A program made the translations under genes and the position numbers. This document shows positions 25,881 to 35,674 of a stretch of DNA of 64,000 bases, piece by piece. Position 1 is the first letter of the stretch; each line of letters starts with the position of its first letter. The stretch is from Paraburkholderia fungorum (lineage in GTDB: Bacteria > Pseudomonadota > Gammaproteobacteria > Burkholderiales > Burkholderiaceae). Under the pieces are notes generated by a model that saw only the letters and a list, made by a program, of their open reading frames with translations, searched no databases and was not told where the DNA came from. The DNA is taken from assembly GCF_902833645.1 (NCBI RefSeq), contig NZ_CADFGE010000005.1, positions 186,001-250,000 of the forward strand, in the 5' to 3' direction.

Positions 25881-27359
25881 ATGGCAGCGACAGATCAATT
25901 CAATTTCGACGGTGAACTGTCCGACAACGTTCGGACGCGCTTTTTCATCAACGGAGAGTGGTGCGCGCCGAAGGGCTCAGAGGAGTTCGAGCTGGTTTCG
26001 CCCATTACCGAAGAGGTGATCTTCCGGTTGCCCGCCGCATCGATTGAAGACGCTGGTGCTGCCGTTAAGGTGGCCAGGGATGCATTCGATACAGGCTCCT
26101 GGGCGTGTAGCCCGTCTGTGGAAAGGGCTGTAGTGCTTCGGAGGATTGCGTCGGAGATGCGGGATCGTCTCGCCCTTTTTGGCAGGCTTTGGACGGCGCA
26201 GGTCGGGGCGCCGAGCTGGTTTGCGAGCCAGTTTACCGGGATCGCACCGGCATACTTCGACTTTTACGCGGACCTGATTTCGCAATCTTCGTTCGAGGAT
26301 GAGCGCACGGTGCCAACGGGACGGGTAAAAGTCGTTCGGGAGCCGGTAGGCGTATGTGCGCTGATCGTACCGTGGAATGCCCCTCTTGTTCTGCTGACGC
26401 AAAAGCTGGCCGCCGCGCTCGCAGCAGGTTGCACCGTTGTTGCGAAGCCCAGCCCGGAAACGCCGTTGGACGCATTGGTACTTGCGGAGTGTGTCGCCGC
26501 CGCTGGACTTCCTCCAGGAGTATTCAACGTCGTGCCGGCTGGTCGTGAGGTCGGTGACTGGTTGATTCGCCAACCGATGATCGACAAGGTTAGCTTTACT
26601 GGCTCGACCGTGGCAGGAAAGCACATTGCACAGGTCTGTGCAGACAGGCTCGCGCGAGTCAGCCTGGAACTTGGTGGAAAATCGGCCTCAGTCATCTGTG
26701 ACGATGCGGACATTGGAGCCTGGATTGCGAACGTAGCGCCGTTCACAATGCCGTTCAGCGGTCAGATCTGTTTTTCGCAAACACGTGTTCTGGTGCCGCG
26801 CAAGCGGCACGATGAATTCGTGAGCGCATACATCCGCGCGATTGATGGGATGAAGGTTGGAAGCCCATGGGACCCGGACACGATGATCGGACCCGTGGCA
26901 ACCTCCAATCAATACCGGCGCGTGCTGGACTTCATTGACGTGGCAAAACGTGAGGGTGCCAACCCCGTCATTGGCGGAGGCCGCGCCCCGGGGCACGAGC
27001 ACGGTTACTTTGTCGCCCCCACTGTGTTCGACAACGTCCATAGCGATATGACGATCGCTCGTGAGGAGGTTTTCGGTCCAGTCGTCTCGATCATATGCCA
27101 CGACGGAGACGAAGACGCTATCCGCATTGCAAACGACAGTCTGTACGGTCTCAGCGGCACTATATTCTCGGCTGATATCGGTCGAGCCGAGCGCATCGCA
27201 CGACGAATTCGCACGGGAAACCTCACGGTCAACGGGCTTCAGCTCGATCCTTCAATTCCCTTTGGAGGATTCAAACAGTCCGGTATCGGACGGGAAGGTG
27301 GTCCCGAGGGCCTGGAAACGTTCACGGAGACGAAGGCGATCTACTTTCCCGCCGTTTGA
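25881..27359 (+). CDS. NAD(P)-dependent aldehyde dehydrogenase
   Basis: 492 residues from ATG 25881 (GAGGAGG site). RFFINGEW near residue 15, the Rossmann part IVPWNAPLVLLTQKLAAALA, the general base Glu in SLELGGKSASVI near residue 262, catalytic Cys in FSGQICFSQTR near residue 297 and PFGGFKQSGIGREGG near residue 465. Likely substrate is the aromatic aldehyde released by the next gene's oxygenase (vanillin or a methoxybenzaldehyde); this is inferred from position only. Confidence 0.85.
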   Translation: MAATDQFNFDGELSDNVRTRFFINGEWCAPKGSEEFELVSPITEEVIFRLPAASIEDAGAAVKVARDAFDTGSWACSPSVERAVVLRRIASEMRDRLALFGRLWTAQVGAPSWFASQFTGIAPAYFDFYADLISQSSFEDERTVPTGRVKVVREPVGVCALIVPWNAPLVLLTQKLAAALAAGCTVVAKPSPETPLDALVLAECVAAAGLPPGVFNVVPAGREVGDWLIRQPMIDKVSFTGSTVAGKHIAQVCADRLARVSLELGGKSASVICDDADIGAWIANVAPFTMPFSGQICFSQTRVLVPRKRHDEFVSAYIRAIDGMKVGSPWDPDTMIGPVATSNQYRRVLDFIDVAKREGANPVIGGGRAPGHEHGYFVAPTVFDNVHSDMTIAREEVFGPVVSIICHDGDEDAIRIANDSLYGLSGTIFSADIGRAERIARRIRTGNLTVNGLQLDPSIPFGGFKQSGIGREGGPEGLETFTETKAIYFPAV

Positions 27360-27511
27360 TCAACAAGGTGGGCGTCGCGATGACGGGGAAGATACCCTGA
27401 AAACGATCAGGTTTGGTGTCCCTGCGACGTCTATCTTTCGAAACCCAGGGGTAGCCAAATGACCGCGTTTGACCCCTGAAACACAAAATGACGTTTTGCA
27501 GGAGTTGGAAC

Positions 27512-28975
27512 ATGTGGAGTGAGGTAAATCCGTTTCTTAACGGCCCGTTCGAGCCGCTTACGCGAGAATATGAGGAGGACGCGCCGATCGTCGAGGGCAA
27601 GATCCCACGCGAGTTAAGCGGCGTACTGTATCGAACCGGAAACTCGCAATTTTTCCAGCCGCTCAACGCCGACCGCGCTCACTGGTTTGATGGCGATGGC
27701 ATGACGCACGCGTTTTTCCTGGACGAAGGCAGCGTGCGGTATGCGTGCAAATGGGTGGGGACGGAAGGTCTGATGGTGGAACAAAAGGCCGGACGGGCGC
27801 TCTATAACGGGCTTTATGGGGTTTCGAATGTTTCTCAAGGCGAATTGCCACCCGGCGCTCCCCCGATCAAGACCGTCGCTGGGATTAACGTCATTGCGCT
27901 CGCGGGCAAGGTGTTGGCCCTTCATGAGCTCGGGAATCACTACTGGGAGCTTGATCCCGACACGCTGGAAACGAAGGGAACCTTCGATTTTGGGGGGCGC
28001 TTTGGAGACAGGCTTCTCACTGGTCACCCGCACGTCGATCCGTCGACCGGGGAGACGCTTTTCATTGCGCAGGACGTTAGGGCCGGGATGTTGACGTGCT
28101 TTGCAGTAGATCAGGCCGGAGCAGTGCAGAGCGAACACTCCGTAAAAATGGATAGTCGCGCGTGGATCCACGATTTTATCTTCAGCGACGATTGGTTCAT
28201 TTTCTTTCTGAGCCCGCTTATCAATAACGTTGCGGAAGAGAGCGTGGTGGCGCAGGGTAAAGGCGTCCTGTCTCTCGATACATCGGCTGGCACCCGGATA
28301 TTTCTGGTTAATCGTCGCGATGGTTCGACGATCACCATCAGGCAGGAAAAAGACTTTCAGATTACGCACTTCCTGAATGCCTACCAGGAGGACGATGAAA
28401 TCGTCGTCGATGCTTGCATTTCGGACCTCCTTGAGACAGGCAGTGTGCCTCCGATCGGAGAGGTGTTTCCGTTTCCCTTTCCGCATGTGACAGCCCCGGT
28501 GTTTGGTTTTCCTCGAATGGTACGTACGATTATCGATACCCGTAATCGGCGTTCGGCTCAGATGGCATTCGAGGGGGTGGAGGGCGAGTTCCTCCGGTTG
28601 AATGAGGCGGTCTCGGGCAAGAAGCATCGATTCGGATATCTCGCGGCTGTCGATCCTGAAAGGAGCGGGCAAGGATTCAATTGCCTGGCGAAGTTCGACT
28701 TTGCAACAGGCAATATGCAACTGCAGGGAATTGAAGAGAGTTATAGCATGATCCCCGGGGAGCCGATTTTTGTACCGCATCCTTCGCCGGATAGCGAAGA
28801 TCACGGATGGCTGTTCTCGGTCTGGTGGAATCCTACGCGAAATTCGTCGGAATTGATTATTCTTGATGCGAGGGAGTTTGACGGGGAACCCGTCGCAAGG
28901 ATTCGGATCAGTAATCGTATTCCGCTCGCATTCCATGGCAACTGGATTCCCCGTTCGCGGATCGGGGCCGCCTAG
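27512..28975 (+). CDS. Carotenoid/stilbene-cleaving oxygenase family protein
   Basis: 487 residues from ATG 27512 (AGGAG site). The four iron-binding histidines of the family are present at about H172 (TGHPHVDP), H220 (WIHDFIF), H286 (ITHFLNAY) and H475 (AFHGNWIP), as are GVLYRTGNSQF near residue 36 and HWFDGDGMTHAF near residue 60. Members oxidatively cleave a C=C bond in apocarotenoids, lignostilbenes, resveratrol or isoeugenol to aldehydes. Next to an aldehyde dehydrogenase and an O-demethylase, a phenylpropenoid or stilbene substrate is more likely than a carotenoid. Cytoplasmic, no signal peptide. Confidence 0.85.
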   Translation: MWSEVNPFLNGPFEPLTREYEEDAPIVEGKIPRELSGVLYRTGNSQFFQPLNADRAHWFDGDGMTHAFFLDEGSVRYACKWVGTEGLMVEQKAGRALYNGLYGVSNVSQGELPPGAPPIKTVAGINVIALAGKVLALHELGNHYWELDPDTLETKGTFDFGGRFGDRLLTGHPHVDPSTGETLFIAQDVRAGMLTCFAVDQAGAVQSEHSVKMDSRAWIHDFIFSDDWFIFFLSPLINNVAEESVVAQGKGVLSLDTSAGTRIFLVNRRDGSTITIRQEKDFQITHFLNAYQEDDEIVVDACISDLLETGSVPPIGEVFPFPFPHVTAPVFGFPRMVRTIIDTRNRRSAQMAFEGVEGEFLRLNEAVSGKKHRFGYLAAVDPERSGQGFNCLAKFDFATGNMQLQGIEESYSMIPGEPIFVPHPSPDSEDHGWLFSVWWNPTRNSSELIILDAREFDGEPVARIRISNRIPLAFHGNWIPRSRIGAA

Positions 28976-28992
28976 CGCATTAGCCATCGTGT

Positions 28993-29019
28993 CCGCACCG
29001 TTGCTTAGTAGCGGTGCGG
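28993..29019. terminator. Bidirectional stem-loop between convergent genes
   Basis: CCGCACCG (28993-29000) and CGGTGCGG (29012-29019) form a perfect 8-base stem with an 11-base loop, exactly between the convergent oxygenase and AraC genes. No T-run follows, so its efficiency as an intrinsic terminator is uncertain. Confidence 0.6.
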
Positions 29020-29030
29020 GGTGATAGCCG

Positions 29031-29978
29031 TTAGCGGAGCTGGATTGCGCTGCCCGGATCAGTCAGGAAGTTACGGCGGTACTCGGATGCCGTCAGCCCC
29101 ATTTCCTCCTTAAACGCGCGTGAAAAGTGAGGCGAGCTGCTAAAGCCCCAGCGGAAGGCTATCGTGGTCACGCTGAGCGCGGCGTTCGCTCCGGAACGAA
29201 GCTCTTCCGAGCACCTTTGAATACGGCGCTTCCAGATATACTCGCCCACGGTCTGACTACCCGCCCGCTTGAACAGGCGATGAACCTGACGGATTGACAT
29301 TCCAAGAGCGCTCGCGATGGAAGGCGGACTGAGTTCCGGGTCTGAGAGATGTTCTTCGATGAATTGCATCACCGCACGACGTTGTGTCTCCAGTGGTTGT
29401 GCGGGCCACGGGCATTGGATACGAAAAGCGTCAGAAAACAGGTTTCTGAGAAGGTCGACCGACGATATCGCGATATTCGAATCGACGTTCTCCAACTCCC
29501 TGAAGAGCGAGACTACAAGGTCGGAAAACATCCGTGCCGAACCCGATGTTCCAGGAGGCTCAAAGGTCGGATAGATGAGTGGCTGCCTCGGTGGCTGCGC
29601 TGGGATCAAACCCGGGACGTTCACGAAAATCAGCTCCATACAGTGTTGGCTGCTGATAGTGAACGGGCACCGGGCATCAAAGACCGTCCATTCTCCCGGC
29701 AATAGACGAATTTGCCTGACGCCGTCTCCGAGAAGACTGTCGCCGTGCGTCTGCAATGCGACGAAGAGCGGAGCTATATCTGACCCTAATCTGGGTTGTC
29801 CCCTGTATACGGAGGGTGTCGCCGCGACGCGCGCAAACCGTGCTGCTCCCACGGCGCCGCAGGTGATCGATCCGCCGAACGGTGTCGTGCCGATGGGTTC
29901 GAATTCGCATGACTGACGATTTTTTTCGGGCGGGCTGCCTGCGACCAGATCGCTGATTAAATCTGGCCACGCGCACAT
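29031..29978 (-). CDS. AraC-family regulator (FeaR-like architecture)
   Basis: 315 residues. An AraC_binding_2-type N-terminal sensor (residues about 30-190, with LLPGEWTVFDARCPF) precedes a C-terminal AraC DNA-binding domain: PPSIASALGMSIRQVHRLFK and TTIAFRWGFSSSPHFSRAFK followed by GLTASEYRR. Such regulators control aromatic amine/aldehyde and alkane or aromatic pathways. It is convergent with the oxygenase gene and divergent from the MpaB-type gene 700 bases away, so either could be its target. Confidence 0.85.
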   Translation of the reverse strand: MCAWPDLISDLVAGSPPEKNRQSCEFEPIGTTPFGGSITCGAVGAARFARVAATPSVYRGQPRLGSDIAPLFVALQTHGDSLLGDGVRQIRLLPGEWTVFDARCPFTISSQHCMELIFVNVPGLIPAQPPRQPLIYPTFEPPGTSGSARMFSDLVVSLFRELENVDSNIAISSVDLLRNLFSDAFRIQCPWPAQPLETQRRAVMQFIEEHLSDPELSPPSIASALGMSIRQVHRLFKRAGSQTVGEYIWKRRIQRCSEELRSGANAALSVTTIAFRWGFSSSPHFSRAFKEEMGLTASEYRRNFLTDPGSAIQLR

Positions 29979-30705
29979 TTCGCTGGAAGATGTGACATGC
30001 AGAACCTGATGTCTCAGTTGCGTACCGATTTTGCTCTCCTACTGATTCATTAGTCGCATCAATTCACGGAACATTGTTGTGAACTTCCTCGGATTCTCGA
30101 TAAATTTGCGCGGCCACGGCAGACGTGTTTTCCCTTATGCCCGTTGTATCTGCGGTATTCGCGCGTGAGCTGGCATTGGGCCGGCTGGTTCCCCCGTGGG
30201 CCGGGGAATCCAAATCGGGCCACTGCCGTCTGAATGCTTTCTCTCGTCAGACTCACTGGAAGTCGGTGTGGTGAAACGTTCAGTTAAAACGCTCGCCCGA
30301 CTACGTGCAGCTATACGTTTCAGAGTCGATCCAGGCGCCATCAGATAATGCCGGCCCCCTACTAGCCGGATAGTGAATCCGCACAGATTCAATTGTCGTT
30401 ATCAGATATCGGTAAGTCACGGGCAGGCAAGATTCGCTGCTCAGGGGCTTCTAGACTAACGGTGTTGAAAAGCCTCGCGTCGCAAATGCGTCGGAGATAC
30501 AGACATAACGTAGCGGAATTTGCGTGCGTGCCACTGGATAGTTTTGCGCGGGAGCAAGGCCCTGCGTTCACAGGAGAGCGATGTTGCCGATGCAGCGATG
30601 GCAAGTCGTCCCTGACGCAGAGTGTCGGAGCATTGTCTCCCCGGGCGCCGCGATGAACAGGTCTGTGCACTTACCACAAGAAAGAATCAAATAACGGAGG
30701 CAAAG
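29979..30705. other. Long intergenic region, no gene seen
   Basis: About 730 bases between two divergent genes. Short frames on both strands lack ribosome sites and family features. It should hold the promoters of the AraC regulator and the MpaB-type gene; the latter has ACGGAGG just before its ATG. Confidence 0.4.
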
Positions 30706-31710
30706 ATGGCCTATAAGTGGATTGCCAAGCGAATCGAGTCCCTCGATGAAGAGCGGGACTGTGACGAAATCTGGAAGTTGATGACCGCGTACCGGGCCAA
30801 TGATTTCGTGATGAACCTAATCTACGCGGTTACGTTTCCGCACTTCATCATCAGTGAGTTTGGGGCGAAGGTGCTTCTCGACGGCGGCAAGGGAAAAATC
30901 GTCCGCGCGCCGGATCGACGCGCAGATGATACGTCATGGAAAATGCAGACGTGGTGGCATTATGGCTCGACGCATGACGAGACGAAGCGAAACGTCGACT
31001 CGATCAATCGTATCCACGCGTTCTATGCGAAGAAGTACCCGGAAGAGGGCCCGGACACATTCGCGGACGATGACATCTACATGTATACGTTGTGTTACGA
31101 GGCTGCAGGCATGCACCGCTTGATGAGGCGGGTCGGGTTACGTGGCTTCTCGGAAAAGGAAAAGCGCGTTGCAGTCAGGTTCTGGACAAAGATGACTGGC
31201 CTCTTTCTCAATGTAAAGAGCGGCAGGCCGATTGGTGGCTTCCCTGAGACGTTCGAAGGCGTAATGGCTTTCATGGACCAATATGAGGGGCGCGACGTCG
31301 ATGGTGACCATCCTCTCGGCGTCGAAGCGACTGCGCACATAATCGAGCAGTTTGCGAATCGCTATTTCCCGCGGTCCTTGCGATGGTTCGGGCGTCTGTG
31401 GGTCATCAGTCTGCTTCCGGCGTGGATGCTCGGTCCATACAAGATCAGGCAGCCTCATCCATTCGTATTGAAAGCATTTCGCCTGGGAACTGCGGCTTTC
31501 TTCTGGATAGGCGATCGACTCGCCCCAGATCCCGCCAATACGTTCATCGAGCGGCGAGACGCCCGGCTCGCTATCTGCGCGGCAGCGGCTACGCCACCGA
31601 TAAAGCCCAGGCATGAGCAGTCTTCTGGGAGCGGATGCCCGTTTCATGGCCGTGCGGCGCATAAGGAAGAATATATCGGCACAGACAGTGAGGGAGAGGA
31701 CGGACACTAG
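30706..31710 (+). CDS. MpaB/DUF2236-type oxygenase family protein
   Basis: 334 residues from ATG 30706. Helical protein with the family features FPHFIISEFGAKVLLDGGKG near residue 47, an STHDET segment near residue 92, IHAFYAKKYP near residue 105 and a DDDIYMYTLCYEAAG stretch near residue 123; hydrophobic helices around 230-270. The family includes the mycophenolic-acid-pathway oxygenase MpaB and heme-dependent latex-clearing protein, which cleave C=C or prenyl chains. A C-terminal GSGCPFHG motif stands out. The substrate is unknown; its place between two aromatic clusters suggests side-chain oxidation of an aromatic or isoprenoid. Confidence 0.65.
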   Translation: MAYKWIAKRIESLDEERDCDEIWKLMTAYRANDFVMNLIYAVTFPHFIISEFGAKVLLDGGKGKIVRAPDRRADDTSWKMQTWWHYGSTHDETKRNVDSINRIHAFYAKKYPEEGPDTFADDDIYMYTLCYEAAGMHRLMRRVGLRGFSEKEKRVAVRFWTKMTGLFLNVKSGRPIGGFPETFEGVMAFMDQYEGRDVDGDHPLGVEATAHIIEQFANRYFPRSLRWFGRLWVISLLPAWMLGPYKIRQPHPFVLKAFRLGTAAFFWIGDRLAPDPANTFIERRDARLAICAAAATPPIKPRHEQSSGSGCPFHGRAAHKEEYIGTDSEGEDGH

Positions 31711-32577
31711 CGATCTTTGTACCCGTGCGGCGGCCATTATCGGGGCCACCCAGACTTATTTCCAAAGCAGCGCTGGCCGTACCGACAGTAGGAGCATTCG
31801 TATTAGGTTCCTTCTTTTTTTGCGCCGCATTTGCCGTTATTGTGTGAAAACCAGTCCTATGGGGAGAGGAAGGCAAGGGGATCCGGGATAAACCGCAGGC
31901 GGCGTGGGCGGCGGAAGGATGAATGTTGAGAACTAAACGCAGCCGCCGCGGACCTTGGTATTTGGACAGGCGACATTTTGTTGCGACCACGCGGTATGCG
32001 GAGAACATGGCGTTGCGCATCCCAGCGAGTCTCTGTTCCCGACGTATCGGTATGCAGTTCGGTCGGAGGACAGTGAATAGATTCCGATCGGCCTACGCCA
32101 CCAACGGCGGGTATCATTTTGCCAGCCCCGGGGGCACCCTGGGAGTTATTCGCCTGCGTGCAATCTTCGAGACTGGCTCGCCAAAGCGGTGTTCACGCAT
32201 GCGCTTTCAAATATCACCGGACTTATATATATCCGCCTCCAGCAAGCGCCTGGAGTAAATCGATCCGTCTGAGCAGTGACGAATCGGAGCTGAAACATCT
32301 CTGTATGCGCGTCATATCCGTCATTCGCTTGCCGCAATTCACGCTTACATGCATAGATCCGTATGGCGTATCGATTGGTTGGGCGCGAGGGGACGTTGCT
32401 GCGCAACCGTGTGATGTGGATGGTCTGGGGCAGATACGCCGGGGTGGAGTCTTACGCGGACTCCCCGTCGCGCTTTGGGCAAAAAACGGGCATATTCATC
32501 AGGCATGGTAGAACCTTCGAGAGGTAATGTCGCTCGCAGCAATGCCGCGAGCGACCCGACCGCACCCTACGTTTTTT
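31711..32577. other. Long intergenic region, possible gene remnant
   Basis: About 870 bases with no intact gene. A plus-strand frame near 31760-31850 reads LISKAALAVPTVGAFVLGS and FFFCAAFAVIV before a stop, which looks like a membrane-helix fragment of a lost gene. The rest shows nothing recognisable. Confidence 0.35.
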
Positions 32578-33585
32578 CTAGAAGATGTGAATCCAGCGCA
32601 AATTCACAACCGCGCTGTTTCTAAACCGATTTCTAACGAGCGTTTCTGTGTAGGTGTTGAGCCAGAATTTATCTCCCTTCGACAGGTCGTAGTAGACTCC
32701 TGGCCCGATACCAAGCACCTGCTCCCGCGAGTCCGCGATCGCGGAACCATTGACGCGGTTGTCTGTGATCTGGCGCAGGTAGTATCCGTTAATACCCATG
32801 CGCAGCTTGTCCGTCACTTTGTAGGAGGCGGCAAAGTTCGTATAGAAAACCTGGCCAGCCTGAGTGTCTTCGATACCTGGGTCAAGCGGTGCGCTGCTGG
32901 CTGGTGAACCGTTCTTGAAACTGTACTGGTAGTGCGGACGCAAGCTGATCTCAAAGTCTGGGCCCAGGAGAAATGTGAACGATCCAGTGATACCGATGCC
33001 CCAGAAGTGATTCCCCGGATTTATGTCTGTTGTCCGGTCATACTTGCCCGTCGGCAACATCCCATACACTTCGGCGCGACTAACAAAGACTGGATGCCCG
33101 TCAACTGTCACTGGATCCCATTGAAGGAGCGCGCCCAGGTTCATGTCGCCGAGGCCTGCGTGTCCACTTGTTGGCATGACTCCGGGATACGGAGGCGGCG
33201 GGCTAAACGACGAATTCAGATTCACTAACGGCACGATCACGTCAATCCCGGGATGACCGCCAAGAATTGTTGTTGCAGTGGGTAACTCGTAGAGAACCTG
33301 TTCCACCAACGTGGTGACGTTCAACTGCGGATCGTTGAAGAGGGGAGAATTGGAGCCGTTGTTAGTTTTATAGGCGTTGGCATGTGCGAACGTCAGATAG
33401 CTCTGCACAGCGAGATCACCGGGGTTCCCACCGAATCCGTCCAGGAATGACGTATTGCCGAGATCGAGGCCATTCGGTAGCGTCACCGTTGGTGGTACGG
33501 CCCGAGCGTTAAGCGCGGCGCAGGCCGCGAGGCCAATAGTTATCTTCGACGCTGCGCTCTTCCAACGTCCGCGTGTGCATTTCAT
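32578..33585 (-). CDS. Outer-membrane transporter-like protein of aromatic pathways (SphA/MetA_deg family)
   Basis: 335 residues. Signal peptide with cleavage near LNARA, then ALPNGLDLGNTSFLDGFGG-like start and barrel strands (GHAGLGDMNLGALLQW; FWGIGITGSFTFLLGPDFEI; SLRPHYQYSFKNG; LRMGINGYYLRQITDNR) ending in RWIHIF with terminal Phe. This matches the Phenol_MetA_deg/COG4313 group, beta-barrels encoded in many aromatic catabolic clusters and thought to move hydrophobic substrates. It stands alone on the minus strand. Confidence 0.75.
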   Translation of the reverse strand: MKCTRGRWKSAASKITIGLAACAALNARAVPPTVTLPNGLDLGNTSFLDGFGGNPGDLAVQSYLTFAHANAYKTNNGSNSPLFNDPQLNVTTLVEQVLYELPTATTILGGHPGIDVIVPLVNLNSSFSPPPPYPGVMPTSGHAGLGDMNLGALLQWDPVTVDGHPVFVSRAEVYGMLPTGKYDRTTDINPGNHFWGIGITGSFTFLLGPDFEISLRPHYQYSFKNGSPASSAPLDPGIEDTQAGQVFYTNFAASYKVTDKLRMGINGYYLRQITDNRVNGSAIADSREQVLGIGPGVYYDLSKGDKFWLNTYTETLVRNRFRNSAVVNLRWIHIF

Positions 33586-34201
33586 CGCCGTCTCCTTGTC
33601 TTTTATGATGGTTTTGCTCGAGTCGCTCCTTCACTTGAGGAGCTGTTCTGGCACGCAGTTTAGGAAGTCGGATTGGAAGCGTCTTGTCTGCCAGTGACGC
33701 GTTGATGTCTGAGAGTGCCTTCTGGCAACTTCGGTTTCATTGCCCACGTTAGAGCCGCGCCACCGAGCAATTGGCTAAACACGAATCGTCAACCCTGGGT
33801 TGCAGTTTCTACGATTCATTCGATAAGCACTACGACTGATAAGCGTCGTATGAGCCCTCTCGTATGGAACGCCTGAGAGGCATAAGCGGGCTCGCGGCGT
33901 CGGTGCTGGGGATATCTCATGAGATGGACGGACGAAGCACTGGATATGCGGCGTGTACAGGAGCGGGCCATTCCGAATCCATCTATTGAAGACGGTTCCG
34001 AATCTGGTGTTCAGCAACTGGACGCTTTTTGTCGCACTGTCCCGCCATTACGCGGCTTTTCGGCATTGGAACAATTCCCGATTGTGATCCAGGGCCTTCG
34101 TCGCTAAGTTAAGACCCAATCTGGGGGCGCAGTTGAACGGCGGCGTGCGCCGTCGTGGTGACCGCGTTTCTGGTTTTCGAATCAATTGAACAGGAGTCAG
34201 C
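33586..34201. other. Intergenic region between divergent genes
   Basis: About 616 bases holding the promoters of the outer-membrane protein and benzaldehyde dehydrogenase genes. AGGAG precedes the latter at 34191. A short inverted repeat ACGGCGGCGTGCGCCGT lies near 34137-34153. No convincing -24/-12 promoter was found. Confidence 0.4.
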
Positions 34202-35674
34202 ATGAGCGTTACCCCTTCCTCCCGCCTCCTGGGCGACGACGTCTGGCACGGTCGTATTTTCAACGGTTCATGGTGCAATGGCGCTTCAGAGGCTGAAGTG
34301 AACGAACCCGCCACAGGCAAGCGTCTCGCGTGCATCGGCATGGCCGACGGGACCCTTGTCGCTGCGTCGGCGAAGACGGCGTTCGAAGCACAGCAGGGGT
34401 GGGCCGCGCTGCCCTACGACGAGCGCGCCGCGGTATTGCGTCGTGCCGCGCGTCTTGCGGAGGAGTCGATCGAGGAGATCGTGGGATGGATCGTGCGCGA
34501 GAGCGGTTCGACGCGCGCAAAGGCTGCCTTCGAGACACAGGTGACGGTGAAGGCACTGCACGAAGCAAGTGCATTACCGTCGCGATCGGCGGGCGAGGTG
34601 CTGCCATCGGTTCCGGGGCGTCTGTCACTCGCGCGCCGCCGTCCGCTTGGCGTCGTGGGCGTAATTTCTCCGTTCAACTTCCCGCTGTATCTGGCCATGC
34701 GTGCCGTTGCGCCCGCACTCGCCCTCGGCAACGCGGTGATCCTCAAGCCGGACCCGCGTACCGCGGTATGCGGCGGCTTCGTTATTGCGCGTCTGTTTGA
34801 AATGGCCGGCTTGCCGAAAGGGGTTCTGCACGTGTTGCCCGGCGACGGTGCCGCGGGCGCCGGACTCACGAGCGATCCGCACGTCGCGATGATCCAGTTC
34901 ACAGGTTCGACGAACGCGGGTCGGAAGGTTGGCGAGGCGGCGGGCCGTCATCTTAAAAAGGTCTCGCTTGAGCTTGGCGGCAAAAACTCGCTTCTGGTTC
35001 TCGACGACGCCGATCTTGATCTCGCTGTCGCCAATACGGCGTGGGGTGCATATTTGCATCAAGGCCAGATCTGCATGGCCACGGGCCGTGTGCTCGTGCA
35101 ACGCGTCATATATGAGCGCTTCGTCGAGAAGCTTGTGGCGAAGGCATCGAGTCTGACGGTTGGCGACCCCGCCACGGGCGATGTCGCGCTTGGGCCACTT
35201 ATTAATGCGACCCAACGCGATCACGTCGCGCGCGTGCTCGACGCCGCGCAGCAGGCGGGCGCGCGCGTCGAAGCGGGCGGCAGTTTCCGTGACCTTTTCT
35301 TCGAGCCGACGGTGCTCACTGGCGTGACTAAAGAAAATCCGGCCTTCAGCGAGGAAATTTTCGGTCCAGTTGCGGTGGTAGTTCCGTTCGACACGGACGA
35401 GGAGGCGATAGCGCTCGCCAACGACACGGAGTACGGACTCGCGATGGCCATCGTCACATCAAACGTAGGCCGCGCGTTGCGCATGGGCGAACGTCTGCGC
35501 AGCGGCCTTTTGCACATCAACGATCAGACGGTTAACGACGAGGTGATCAACCCATTCGGTGGTGTGGGTGCATCGGGAAACGGAACGAGCGTCGGCGGCC
35601 CAGCGAACTGGGAGGAATTCACGCAATGGCAATGGCTCACGGTCAAGGGCGAAGCGCCGCTTTATCCGCTCTAA
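34202..35674 (+). CDS. Benzaldehyde dehydrogenase (NAD+)
   Basis: 490 residues. VVGVISPFNFPLYLAMRAVA near residue 150, general base in SLELGGKNSLLVL near residue 258, catalytic Cys in HQGQICMATGR near residue 290 and NPFGGVGASGNG near residue 460. The sequence style (RIFNGSW start, LPSVPGRLSLARRRPLG) matches XylC/BadH-like benzaldehyde dehydrogenases. The product benzoate would enter the benzoate-CoA ligase and box pathway encoded 3 kb downstream. Cytoplasmic. Confidence 0.85.
   Translation: MSVTPSSRLLGDDVWHGRIFNGSWCNGASEAEVNEPATGKRLACIGMADGTLVAASAKTAFEAQQGWAALPYDERAAVLRRAARLAEESIEEIVGWIVRESGSTRAKAAFETQVTVKALHEASALPSRSAGEVLPSVPGRLSLARRRPLGVVGVISPFNFPLYLAMRAVAPALALGNAVILKPDPRTAVCGGFVIARLFEMAGLPKGVLHVLPGDGAAGAGLTSDPHVAMIQFTGSTNAGRKVGEAAGRHLKKVSLELGGKNSLLVLDDADLDLAVANTAWGAYLHQGQICMATGRVLVQRVIYERFVEKLVAKASSLTVGDPATGDVALGPLINATQRDHVARVLDAAQQAGARVEAGGSFRDLFFEPTVLTGVTKENPAFSEEIFGPVAVVVPFDTDEEAIALANDTEYGLAMAIVTSNVGRALRMGERLRSGLLHINDQTVNDEVINPFGGVGASGNGTSVGGPANWEEFTQWQWLTVKGEAPLYPL

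Noticed and set aside
33640..33665. TGGCAC-like element as a sigma-54 promoter
   Set aside because: The matching -12 part (TTGC) is missing at the right distance, and the AcoR-like protein here lacks the AAA+ domain needed for sigma-54.
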